Positions 8,197-16,791 of a DNA stretch of 64,000 bases are shown here, in pieces. Within the stretch, counting starts at the first letter, position 1, and every line of letters starts with the position of its first letter. Both the position numbers and the translations under genes were made by a program. This DNA is from Treponema sp. Marseille-Q3903 (GTDB taxonomy: Bacteria > Spirochaetota > Spirochaetia > Treponematales > Treponemataceae), in the NCBI RefSeq assembly GCF_014334335.1, contig NZ_JACSEU010000001.1:310001-374000 (forward strand), read 5' to 3'. Under the pieces are notes generated by a model. The model made no database searches, had not been told where the DNA came from, and was given only the letters and a program-made list of their open reading frames with translations.

Positions 8197-9756
8197 ATGC
8201 GTGAAAATAATGTGGAAGACGGAATAATCGGGCAGAAAACTGCGCATACGGACACTCCGCCTGCCGTTCAGCTAAAAAATATTGTTTTTAACTATGCAGC
8301 AAAAAATGATGCTTCGGCGATAAACGACGTGTCGTTTCAGGTGCGCAAAGGCGAATGCCTTTTGCTGACGGGTCTTTCCGGTTGCGGCAAAACGAGCATC
8401 TTGCGGCTCTTGAACGGATTGATTCCGCGCTATTATGAAGGCGCTCTTTTTGGCAACGTTCTTATCAGGCACGAGGACATTGCAAATCTGCCTATTTATG
8501 AAGTGTCAAAAAAAGCTGCGACAGTGTTTCAAAATCCAAAATCACAGTTTTTCAATTTAGATACAACTTCCGAGATTCTTTTTTTTCTCGAGAATATGGG
8601 AACTCCGTTTGAAACAATGCAGAAGCGCCTCACCGAAGTATCATCATTTTTGCACATCGAACATTTGCTCGACCGCAACATTTTTAATCTTTCCGGCGGT
8701 GAAAAACAGCTGATAGCAATCGCTTCCGCTCTCGCTTCTGATACGGACATCATTTTGTTCGACGAGCCGACTTCAAATTTGGATGTGTTCTATATCGAAA
8801 AAATCGCTCAAGTTTTGAGAAAACTCAAGGCTGCCGGCAAAACAATCATCATAAGCGAACACCGCCTGTATTTTCTCAAAGAACTTGTAGACCGAGTTCT
8901 CATAATCAAAGACGGAAAGATTTCAAATTCGCTCTATTCCGAAGAGTTTTCTTGTTTATCAGAAAAAAAACGAAAAGAGCTGCTTTTGCGCCCTGTTACA
9001 TTCGACAGTCAAGTTTTTAAACGTGGAGACGTTCATACAGGAGATGGTGTTCCGTCGTCTTGTGAAAAGCTGTTTGTAGAAAATCTTATGTATCGGTTTC
9101 CAAAAGACAGAACTGTCATCGTCGATGTAGAAAACTTGTCTCTTTCTTTTGGAAAAATAACCGCACTTGTTGGAAAAAGCGGTCAAGGAAAAAGTACTTT
9201 TGCGCACTGCCTTTCAGGAATCACAAAATCTAACAAAGAGTGGGTTATTATTGGAAAAGAAAAAAAATCGGCATCAAAGAGATTGGAGATTTCTTATCTT
9301 GTCATGCAGGATGTTGGGTATCAACTTTTTGCCGAAAGCGTAGAAGATGAAATCGCACTTGGGAAAAATAAACACAATCAGAAAGTCGATATCGAAAAAC
9401 TCCTTTCTTCATTGAATTTGACAGAATTAAAAGACCGCCATCCGTTGAGCCTTTCGGGCGGACAAAAACAGAGAGTTTCTGTTGCGGCGGCAGTTGCTTC
9501 CGGTGCTAAGATTTTGATTTTTGACGAACCGACAAGTGGGATGGATTATTTTCACATGAAAGAGACTGCTGCTCTCATAAACTCCGTCCGTGCGCCCGAT
9601 AGGCTTATCCTCATCATAAGTCATGACTTTGAATTTTTGAGTATGGTTGCCGATGAATTGCTTTTGATGGAAAAAGGAAAAATTGTGCAGCAAACGGAAT
9701 ATAATGCCGTTCAAGCTGAAAAAGCTTTTGAATACATACGCTCGGAGATTGCATGA
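8197..9756 (+). CDS. ECF transporter ATPase with two fused nucleotide-binding domains
   Basis: A 519-residue protein with two complete ATPase domains, equivalent to EcfA1 and EcfA2 in one chain. Domain 1 (about 25-265): GLSGCGKTS, LSGGEKQ, IILFDEPTSNLD. Domain 2 (about 285-519): GKSGQGKST, LSGGQKQR, ILIFDEPTSGMD. It energises the S/T pair encoded just upstream. GGGAG precedes ATG 8197. Composition changes sharply within domain 1: 34 of 60 bases are G or C at 8341-8400 but only 18 of 60 at 8521-8580. This suggests a recombination joint inside the gene. The reading frame is intact across it. Confidence 0.88.
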   Translation: MRENNVEDGIIGQKTAHTDTPPAVQLKNIVFNYAAKNDASAINDVSFQVRKGECLLLTGLSGCGKTSILRLLNGLIPRYYEGALFGNVLIRHEDIANLPIYEVSKKAATVFQNPKSQFFNLDTTSEILFFLENMGTPFETMQKRLTEVSSFLHIEHLLDRNIFNLSGGEKQLIAIASALASDTDIILFDEPTSNLDVFYIEKIAQVLRKLKAAGKTIIISEHRLYFLKELVDRVLIIKDGKISNSLYSEEFSCLSEKKRKELLLRPVTFDSQVFKRGDVHTGDGVPSSCEKLFVENLMYRFPKDRTVIVDVENLSLSFGKITALVGKSGQGKSTFAHCLSGITKSNKEWVIIGKEKKSASKRLEISYLVMQDVGYQLFAESVEDEIALGKNKHNQKVDIEKLLSSLNLTELKDRHPLSLSGGQKQRVSVAAAVASGAKILIFDEPTSGMDYFHMKETAALINSVRAPDRLILIISHDFEFLSMVADELLLMEKGKIVQQTEYNAVQAEKAFEYIRSEIA

Positions 9757-9793
9757 AAATTGCATGAAAAAGAGAATAATTGTAGGAGGTTAT

Positions 9794-11530
9794 ATGAATA
9801 CGTATAAGAGGTTATTAAAATATACGCCAGAAAAAATTCACTGTGTGTATATTTCAATTATTTGTGCTGTGCTTGGAGTTGCGTCACAGATGGGGGCATT
9901 TTGGTTTTTATGGAAATTTTTATATGCCTTTTTAGTTACAAAAAATGTTACAGATGGAGCGACATACGCTACAGTGATTGTAGCACTTTTGGGAGGATAC
10001 GCAATCGTATACTTTCTTGCGCTATGGGCATCTCACGTGCTTGGTTTTAGGCTTGAGTCGAATTTGCGCAAAAAGGCGATAATACACATGATGAACGCTT
10101 CGTTTGCTTTTTTTGACATGAACCCGTCCGGAAAAATCCGCAAGCTTATAGATGACAATGCGCAAGACACACACATGTTGATAGCGCACTTAATTCCAGA
10201 CAATGTGTCAGCTATATTTACTCCACTTTTTATGTTTCTCATTGTTTTTGCAGTTGATGTTAAGCTTGGACTTTTGCTTGTGGCTATTACAATAATCGGC
10301 GGCGTGCAGATGATGTTTATGATGGGCAATAAAGGCTTTATGAAAAAGTATCAGGCAGCGCTGGAAAGGATGAATGCCGAAGCCGTTGAATATGTTCGCG
10401 GTATGCAGATTGTAAAGATTTTTAAAAGCACCGTTGAATCATTTAAGGCGTTTTATCAGGCGATTACAGACTACTCTGACTTGGCTTATAAATACACTCT
10501 CAGTTGCCGCACCCCTTATGTTATTTTCCAAGTGCTTTTTAATTTATTTGCGGTATTTACAATTCCTGCGGCAATTTACTTTATGAATAAAGGAGCTGAT
10601 GGAACACTTATCATTGCAAAGTGTGTATTTTTTATATGCATTGCAGGAGTTCTTTTTTCATCTTTTATGCGTGTTATGTATGTTGGAATGTATAACTTTC
10701 AGGCAAAAAGCGTTGTAGATAAGCTTGAAAATCTTTTTTCTGATATGGAAAAAGACAATCTGGAACACGGAACTGAAGAAACTTTTGATAATTTTGGAAT
10801 AGAATTTAAAAATGTTTCATTTGGGTATACAGAAGAAAAAATTTTAAAAGATGTCAGCCTTAAGTTGGCGCCGAACAAAACTTATGCGCTTGTTGGCTCT
10901 TCTGGTGGCGGAAAGTCGACTATCGCAAAACTCATTTCCGGGTTTTACAAAATAAATTCAGGTGAAATTTTAATCGGCGGAAAAAATATTTCATCATATT
11001 CAAGAAATGCTCTAATGCGCAGCATCGCGTTTGTTTTCCAGACATCAAAGCTTTTTAAAACAAGTATTTTTGAGAATGTCAGAATGGGAAACAAAGACGC
11101 AAGCTATGACCAAGTGATCAACGCGCTCAAACTCGCTCGATGTGAAGATATTCTCGAAAAATTTCCTGAACGAGAAAAGACAATGATTGGCTCTCATGGC
11201 GTACACTTGTCTGGAGGAGAAATTCAGAGAGTGGCAATCGCACGCGCTATTTTGAAAAACGCGAATATTATAATCTTGGACGAAGCTTCCGCCGCCGCAG
11301 ACCCTGAAAACGAATATGAGATTCAGCAGGCGTTTTCTAATTTGATGAAGGACAAAACTGTTATTATGATTGCGCACCGCTTAAGCTCTATTAAAAACGT
11401 AGATGAAATTCTCGTCGTAGAAGATGGAAATATTGTTGAGCGTGGAAGCCATGCAGAGCTTATGCAAAAAGCAGGAAAATATTATCACCTGCAAAAGCTT
11501 TATTCCAAGGCTAACGACTGGAGGGTCTAA
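9794..11530 (+). CDS. half ABC transporter, exporter fold (YbtP/IrtA-like), type A copy 1
   Basis: About 578 residues: an N-terminal ABC transmembrane domain (about 10-305) and an ATPase domain with GSSGGGKST, LSGGEIQR, Walker B IIILDEASAAAD and H-loop IAHRL. Start ATG 9794 has GTAGGAGG just upstream; the longer reading frame from 9683 would overlap the ECF ATPase gene and is rejected. The D-loop reads SAAAD instead of SALD, so one of the two ATP sites of the presumed heterodimer may be weakened. The partner is most likely the next gene, three bases downstream. It resembles the half transporters of siderophore import systems. Confidence 0.85.
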   Translation: MNTYKRLLKYTPEKIHCVYISIICAVLGVASQMGAFWFLWKFLYAFLVTKNVTDGATYATVIVALLGGYAIVYFLALWASHVLGFRLESNLRKKAIIHMMNASFAFFDMNPSGKIRKLIDDNAQDTHMLIAHLIPDNVSAIFTPLFMFLIVFAVDVKLGLLLVAITIIGGVQMMFMMGNKGFMKKYQAALERMNAEAVEYVRGMQIVKIFKSTVESFKAFYQAITDYSDLAYKYTLSCRTPYVIFQVLFNLFAVFTIPAAIYFMNKGADGTLIIAKCVFFICIAGVLFSSFMRVMYVGMYNFQAKSVVDKLENLFSDMEKDNLEHGTEETFDNFGIEFKNVSFGYTEEKILKDVSLKLAPNKTYALVGSSGGGKSTIAKLISGFYKINSGEILIGGKNISSYSRNALMRSIAFVFQTSKLFKTSIFENVRMGNKDASYDQVINALKLARCEDILEKFPEREKTMIGSHGVHLSGGEIQRVAIARAILKNANIIILDEASAAADPENEYEIQQAFSNLMKDKTVIMIAHRLSSIKNVDEILVVEDGNIVERGSHAELMQKAGKYYHLQKLYSKANDWRV

Positions 11531-11532
11531 AA

Positions 11533-13251
11533 ATGAAGAAATTACAAAATTTATTCGGAGTAACCGAATCTGGCGCAAAAGGAATAATAAAAGCGTCTGT
11601 ATGGTCTATGCTTGCAGATGTCTCGTTTATACTGCCAATGTTCTTAGCTATGTTTTTCTTTCAGAACTTTTTTGATGGCACACTGCGTTCCGCTTTGTTT
11701 TATGGAGGGCTGATAGTTGCTCTTGCTGTCGTTATGTATGTGCTTGTGCATATCAATTACAACACTTTGTATACGGCAACATTCAAGGAATGCAAGGAAC
11801 TGCGAGTAAATATTGCAGACCGCCTAAAGGCATTGCCTCTCGCGTATTTTTCAAAACACGATATTTCTGACTTGTCTCAAACAGTCATGACAGATGTCGC
11901 TACAATTGAGCATGCGCTAAGCCACGCAATTCCGCAGACTATCGGACTTGTTCTATATTTAATCATAATTGGCGTAATAATGATTGCGGCTCATCCAGGC
12001 TTGGGCTTGTGTATATTTGTGCCAATTATCATCAGTTTTATACTTCTTATTTTGTCTAAAAAAATTCAAATAAGAGAAACAACTAGAGATTTTCAGAAAC
12101 AGCGTGAACGCGCTGACTTTTTTCAGGAAGCGATAGAGCTTCAGCAGGAAATAAAAAGTTACGGACTGACAGAAGATACAGCTGCAAAATTGAACAAAAA
12201 TGTTGACGAGGCAGAAAGGCTTCACCTATCTGTGGAGGCTCATCAGGCGATTCCGCTCAATATCGCGTTATTTTTGCTCAAATTCTCGATTGGCTTTACC
12301 GTATTTTTTGGATTGAAAATGTATTTGGCAGGAACGGCGCCTCTTTTGTATTTTATTGGATATGTTATTGCAGCTTCTCGCATTACAGACGCAGTCGCTG
12401 GTGTTGAGTCAAACCTTACAGAATTGATGTATATAGATTCTCGTGTAAAGCGCATTAATGAGCTTCGCGAGACTCAGACTCAGCAAGGAGTGCCTGTCTC
12501 GTTAGAGCATTTTGGAATAAAATTTGAAAATGTTCAGTTTTCGTACAACGATGGACAAAAAGTTATAGACGGAATCTCTTTTGAGGCTGATCAAAATAAA
12601 GTTACAGCTCTTGTTGGTCCGTCAGGCTGTGGAAAGACAACTGTTCTTAGACTTGCCTCAAGGCTTTACGACTACAATAAAGGTCAAATTTTGATAGATG
12701 GCAAAGATATTGCAAAAATCGATACAGACAGCCTTTTTGACAAAATATCAATCGTTTTCCAGGATGTTGGACTTTTCAACACGACAATAATGGAGAACAT
12801 TCGGGTTGGAAACAAGGACGCTAGCGATGATGAAGTAAAAAAGGCAGCCAAACTTGCGAACTGTACAGAGTTTATTGAAGCGCAGCCGGAAGGCTTCAAT
12901 ACAGTCATCGGCGAAAACGGAAGCAGGCTTTCAGGTGGTGAGCGTCAGCGACTTTCTATTGCCCGAGCTTTCTTAAAAGATGCCCCTATCATAATCCTCG
13001 ACGAAATAAGCGCTTCTCTCGATGTTGAAAACGAGATGAAAATACAGGAAAGCTTAAATGCGCTGATAAAAAATAAAACAGTTATCATCATTTCGCATCG
13101 CCTAAAATCTATCGAAAATGTCGACAAAATCGTTGTGATGAACAAAGGAAAAATCGATGCTGAAGGCACTCACGCAGAGCTTCTCAAAGAGTCGCCTCTG
13201 TATCGCGATATGATTGAAAAATCAGGTTTGACGGAAACATATACTTACTAA
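11533..13251 (+). CDS. half ABC transporter, exporter fold (YbtQ/IrtB-like), type B copy 2
   Basis: A 572-residue half transporter with a six-helix membrane domain (about 15-305) and an ATPase domain: GPSGCGKTT, LSGGERQR, Walker B IIILDEISASLD and H-loop IISHRL. GGAGGG precedes ATG 11533, three bases after the stop of the preceding half transporter, which argues for co-translation and a heterodimer. It is closest in layout to the gene at 4958. The family includes YbtQ and IrtB, which import metal-siderophore complexes, but true exporters share the same fold; direction is an inference. Confidence 0.85.
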   Translation: MKKLQNLFGVTESGAKGIIKASVWSMLADVSFILPMFLAMFFFQNFFDGTLRSALFYGGLIVALAVVMYVLVHINYNTLYTATFKECKELRVNIADRLKALPLAYFSKHDISDLSQTVMTDVATIEHALSHAIPQTIGLVLYLIIIGVIMIAAHPGLGLCIFVPIIISFILLILSKKIQIRETTRDFQKQRERADFFQEAIELQQEIKSYGLTEDTAAKLNKNVDEAERLHLSVEAHQAIPLNIALFLLKFSIGFTVFFGLKMYLAGTAPLLYFIGYVIAASRITDAVAGVESNLTELMYIDSRVKRINELRETQTQQGVPVSLEHFGIKFENVQFSYNDGQKVIDGISFEADQNKVTALVGPSGCGKTTVLRLASRLYDYNKGQILIDGKDIAKIDTDSLFDKISIVFQDVGLFNTTIMENIRVGNKDASDDEVKKAAKLANCTEFIEAQPEGFNTVIGENGSRLSGGERQRLSIARAFLKDAPIIILDEISASLDVENEMKIQESLNALIKNKTVIIISHRLKSIENVDKIVVMNKGKIDAEGTHAELLKESPLYRDMIEKSGLTETYTY

Positions 13252-13263
13252 AAGAGGCAACTT

Positions 13264-13770
13264 ATGGAAAAAAAATCACAAGAACATCTCCCTCTGATGG
13301 GTGTCGGTCCGATTTGTATTGCGGTTATCTTTGCTTTTACTGTAGGCGGCATCGTCTTAAAAAAAATAGGGATGATTGCAAAAGGCGATATCGGAAATCC
13401 TGTAGTTTCGGCTATTTTTATAGTTGCCGGAGTTGCGCTTGTTGTCGGAGGAATTGCTCTTTGGTGTACTGCCGTATTGAAAGCAAGAATAGATGAAAAA
13501 ATAAAATCGAATCAGCTTGCGACAGAAGGAGTTTACGGGCTTGTGCGAAATCCTATCTATTCTGCCTTTTTGTTTTTGTGCACAGGTGTGCTTTTGTTCT
13601 GTAGAAATTGGGTTTTGCTGATTTTGCCTTTTATTTTTTGGGGATTTCTTACGGCGGTTATGAAGCTTACCGAAGAAAAATGGCTGAAAAACCTTTTTGG
13701 AGAAAGCTATGTTGCGTATTGCAAACGCGTAAACCGTTTTATTCCGTGGAAAAAAATCAAAAATGGATAG
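13264..13770 (+). CDS. isoprenylcysteine carboxyl methyltransferase-like membrane protein
   Basis: A 168-residue membrane protein with about four to five helices and the C-terminal signature of the ICMT/phospholipid N-methyltransferase (PEMT) superfamily: GVYGLVRNPIYSAF near 90-103 and LTEEKWLKNLFGESYVAYCKR near 138-158. These segments bind S-adenosylmethionine in the family. GAGG precedes ATG 13264. It sits between two half ABC transporters in the operon, so it may modify a lipid or hydrophobic substrate handled by the transporters, or may simply share regulation. The true substrate is unknown. Confidence 0.75.
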   Translation: MEKKSQEHLPLMGVGPICIAVIFAFTVGGIVLKKIGMIAKGDIGNPVVSAIFIVAGVALVVGGIALWCTAVLKARIDEKIKSNQLATEGVYGLVRNPIYSAFLFLCTGVLLFCRNWVLLILPFIFWGFLTAVMKLTEEKWLKNLFGESYVAYCKRVNRFIPWKKIKNG

Positions 13771-13803
13771 CATTTTATTTATAGAATTAAGAGGTATGTT
13801 TTT

Positions 13804-15636
13804 ATGACTGATAAAATTGATAATAAAAAAGACCAGGACAGAAACCCTGCAAAACAGGATGCCGTCAAGAGGCTTTTAAGTTATGCAGGAAATAGAAAAC
13901 CGCTTTTGTCGTTGTCGCTCCTATCTTCTGGGGTGAGTGCGCTTTTTAGTTTTGTGCCGTACATCATGGTATTTTTTGTAATGAGAGATGTTGTTTCTGC
14001 AGTTGTTGCAAAAGAGGCTGTCGATTATTCAGCACTTATGTATTACGGACTTTGGGCTGTAGGGTCTGCTGCAGGCGGCTTTGTTTTGTATTATATAGCT
14101 CTTTTGCTTTCGCATGCGACTGCTTTTGCAATTGAGGAAAACCTTTCTGTTTCGATTACACAAACTCTTGCAGACCTTCCAATCGGTTGGCATCTCACGC
14201 ATGAAAGCGGAAAAGTGCGCAAAGTGTTTGAAAAGAACATCAATCAGCTTGAAACTTTGATAGCACACAATCTGCCTGATGTTGCACAAAATATTGTATC
14301 TCCACTTGCGATTCTCGGGCTTATGCTTGTGTTTGATTGGAGGCTTGGGCTCATCGCTCTTTTGCCACTAGTGCTTGCATTTGTTATTCAAGCTATATTG
14401 ATGCAAGTCAGCGCAAATGCGGATTTCATGCGGAATTATGAAGACGCACTTGAACAGATGAACAGCGCAGGGACTGAATACGTACGCGGCATCTCTGTTG
14501 TCAAAACATTTAATCAGAGCGTATATTATTTTAAAAATTTTTATACGTCTATTATGAAGTACAAAGAATTTGTTCACAAATATTCTTTGTCGTGGGAAAA
14601 TTCATATTCGATTTTTTTGTCGTTGATCAAGCTTGGATTTTTATTTTTGCTTCCGGCAGCTCTTTTGCTTGCAGGAACTGCGACTCTTGACCTGCACTTT
14701 TTTTACAGTTTTGTATTTTATCTTGCATTTGCACCTGTTACATATTCAATGCTGATAAAAATAATGTATGCAAATACATTTCATCAGCGCTCTAACAATG
14801 CACTCAACCGCATTGAAGACATTTTGCATGCTTCTTTGACAAAAGAACCGGAAATCTCTATTTTGCCTAAAAAGTATGACATAGAATTTAAGGACGTGCG
14901 GTTTTCTTATAAGACACAATCAGAACCTGATGGAGAAAACAGGAATGCAATAGATGGAATTTCTCTAAAAATACCGGAGCATTCTCTTACGGCGCTTGTC
15001 GGTCCTTCCGGCGGCGGTAAAACAACACTTGCCAATCTGCTAGGACGCTTTTGGGAAATCGATTCAGGTTCTATTTCTGTAGGCGGAGTCGATATTCGTG
15101 ATGTAAAGACAACAGATTTGATGCATACTATCGGATTTGTATTTCAGGAAAATAAGCTATTCAAAGAAAGTATTTTTGAAAATATTCGTTATGGTAAAAA
15201 AGATGCGACTCGCGAAGAGGTGATGGAAGCTTTACAAAAGGCAGAATGCATGGATATCATTGAAAAGTTGCCGGAAGGAATCGATACTGTTTATGGCTCA
15301 AAGGGAACTTACGTTTCCGGCGGAGAAGCACAGCGGCTTGCAATTGCGAGAACACTTTTGCAGGATGCTCCGATCATTGTGCTTGACGAAGCGACCGCAT
15401 TTGCTGATGCCGAAAATGAATATAAAATAAAAAAGACATTTGATATTCTATTAAAAGATAAAACTGTTATAATGATTGCACACCGCCTTTCTTCTATCGT
15501 AAATGCCGACAAAATATGCGTCATCGACGAAGGAAAGATTGCAGAGCAGGGAACACACAATGAACTGCTCGAACGCAAAGGTTTGTACGCTGGTATGTGG
15601 AGCAATTTCCAAAAAGGAATAGAGTGGAAAGTGTAA
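13804..15636 (+). CDS. half ABC transporter, exporter fold (YbtP/IrtA-like), type A copy 2
   Basis: A 610-residue half transporter: a polar N-terminal leader (1-25), membrane domain (about 35-325), and an ATPase domain with GPSGGGKTT, a variant signature VSGGEAQR, Walker B IIVLDEATAFAD and H-loop IAHRL. Like the gene at 9794, its D-loop lacks the usual SALD, the pattern expected for the asymmetric partner of a heterodimer. Two type-A and two type-B half transporters in one operon allow two heterodimers; this one would pair with the product of 4958 or 11533. GAGG precedes ATG 13804. Confidence 0.85.
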   Translation: MTDKIDNKKDQDRNPAKQDAVKRLLSYAGNRKPLLSLSLLSSGVSALFSFVPYIMVFFVMRDVVSAVVAKEAVDYSALMYYGLWAVGSAAGGFVLYYIALLLSHATAFAIEENLSVSITQTLADLPIGWHLTHESGKVRKVFEKNINQLETLIAHNLPDVAQNIVSPLAILGLMLVFDWRLGLIALLPLVLAFVIQAILMQVSANADFMRNYEDALEQMNSAGTEYVRGISVVKTFNQSVYYFKNFYTSIMKYKEFVHKYSLSWENSYSIFLSLIKLGFLFLLPAALLLAGTATLDLHFFYSFVFYLAFAPVTYSMLIKIMYANTFHQRSNNALNRIEDILHASLTKEPEISILPKKYDIEFKDVRFSYKTQSEPDGENRNAIDGISLKIPEHSLTALVGPSGGGKTTLANLLGRFWEIDSGSISVGGVDIRDVKTTDLMHTIGFVFQENKLFKESIFENIRYGKKDATREEVMEALQKAECMDIIEKLPEGIDTVYGSKGTYVSGGEAQRLAIARTLLQDAPIIVLDEATAFADAENEYKIKKTFDILLKDKTVIMIAHRLSSIVNADKICVIDEGKIAEQGTHNELLERKGLYAGMWSNFQKGIEWKV

Positions 15637-15680
15637 ACTAAATGCTTGCAGCGTAAAACGTCAAAAAAGAAAGATGCAAG

Positions 15681-16166
15681 ATGGAAAACAGTGAAAAATT
15701 TTATAAAGACGGATTGAATTTTACTTGTGCTAAATGCTCGTTTTGCTGCGGGCATTCGCCTGGATTTGTGTATCTTTCAAAACGAGATTTGCTTGCACTC
15801 TGTGAATATAAAAATCTGCCGCTAAAAAGCTTCGTAGAGAAATATTGCCGTTGGGCAGATTATTATTACGGGACTCAAGTGCTGGCACTGATTGAAAAAA
15901 ATAATTACGATTGCGTTTTGTGGGAAAATGGCTGTTCCTGCTATCCTGCTCGCCCAATCCAATGTTCAACATATCCGTTTTGGACATGGATGATAAAAGA
16001 CAAAGAGACTTGGGAACAATGCGCAAAAGAGTGTCCCGGTATCAACAAAGGAGAATGCCATTCTGTCAGGGAGATTGAAAAAGCAAGTAAATTGTACAGC
16101 GAAAATCAGCCTTTGCATAAAGAAGATGTGCTTGAATTGATTAAAGCTGAAGAAAATCACGGATAA
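15681..16166 (+). CDS. YkgJ-type cysteine cluster protein
   Basis: A 161-residue soluble protein of the YkgJ/CxxCxxCC family, with nine or more cysteines: FTCAKCSFCCG near 14-24, YDCVLWENGCSCYP in the middle, QCSTYPFW, CAKECPGINKGEC near the end. The family is predicted to bind zinc or iron-sulphur clusters, and its function is unproven. It is the last gene of the transport operon before a convergent terminator, 44 bases after the last half transporter. A metal-handling role would suit the operon, but this is inference only. Confidence 0.78.
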   Translation: MENSEKFYKDGLNFTCAKCSFCCGHSPGFVYLSKRDLLALCEYKNLPLKSFVEKYCRWADYYYGTQVLALIEKNNYDCVLWENGCSCYPARPIQCSTYPFWTWMIKDKETWEQCAKECPGINKGECHSVREIEKASKLYSENQPLHKEDVLELIKAEENHG

Positions 16167-16252
16167 GGCAGAGCCGGGCAACCGCAAACGTGCAAACGCA
16201 ACCGTGCGGAAAGCAAACAAAACGCATAAACGCATTTTTGTTTGTCCTGCCT
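16166..16252. terminator. convergent terminator region between ykgJ-like gene and nrdG
   Basis: The 91 bases between two converging genes contain CAAACAAAA (16214-16222) paired with TTTTGTTTG (16236-16244), a 9-bp stem with A- and T-rich sides that could act in both directions. It is enclosed by AGGCAG (16166-16171) and CTGCCT (16247-16252). Confidence 0.6.
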
Positions 16253-16257
16253 AGCCC

Positions 16258-16776
16258 TTATTTTGCAACAAGAATAGAGTTTTTATTGATTTGACCGATT
16301 TTTAAAACTCTTTGATTCAGGCTGCCGCAGTATTGGAGAGAGATATCTTTTTTTTCGGCAATAAAAGGCCCGTCCACAAGAACATCTATGTTATTTATAA
16401 TTTCGTCTGTTATACCTTTGATGTATTTGCGTCCACCTTCTACTAAGTCTCTGTCGTAAACGTATCCTGTCCATGCCCAAATATCTTTTTGTGGAAATTC
16501 TTTTCTGACTCGCTGAATTATTTCAAGGACTTTAGGCTGGTTTTCCTCTTCCATTATTTCGCCCCCGAGAATCGAAAAACCTTTTATGTAGTCAGGTTTC
16601 AAAGCTTCAAGAATTTCATTCATCGTATCATCTGTAAATTCTTTGCCGTAAGTAAAACTCCATGTCTCTTTGTTGAAGCATCCCGGGCAGCGATTCCTAC
16701 ATCCGGAAACAAACAGAGATACTCTAACCCCATGACCATCTGCAATATCGCTCTTTTTTATTTTTCCGTAGTACAT
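16258..16776 (-). CDS. nrdG: anaerobic ribonucleotide reductase activating protein
   Basis: A 172-residue radical-SAM protein with the cluster motif CRNRCPGC (C26, C30, C33), followed by a GGE motif (SILGGE near 83-88) and WTGYVYD near 116-122. It binds a 4Fe-4S cluster and S-adenosylmethionine and puts the glycyl radical on NrdD. The start at 16776 has AAAGGAGGG just upstream. It lies 15 bases after nrdD on the same strand and is clearly co-transcribed. Length is usual for NrdG. It acts only under anaerobic conditions. Confidence 0.95.
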   Translation of the reverse strand: MYYGKIKKSDIADGHGVRVSLFVSGCRNRCPGCFNKETWSFTYGKEFTDDTMNEILEALKPDYIKGFSILGGEIMEEENQPKVLEIIQRVRKEFPQKDIWAWTGYVYDRDLVEGGRKYIKGITDEIINNIDVLVDGPFIAEKKDISLQYCGSLNQRVLKIGQINKNSILVAK

Positions 16777-16791
16777 TTTCCCTCCTTTTTA

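Noticed and set aside
9683-9793. Longer N-terminus of the type-A half transporter
   Set aside because: It overlaps the ECF ATPase gene and has no ribosome binding site, while GTAGGAGG directly precedes ATG 9794.
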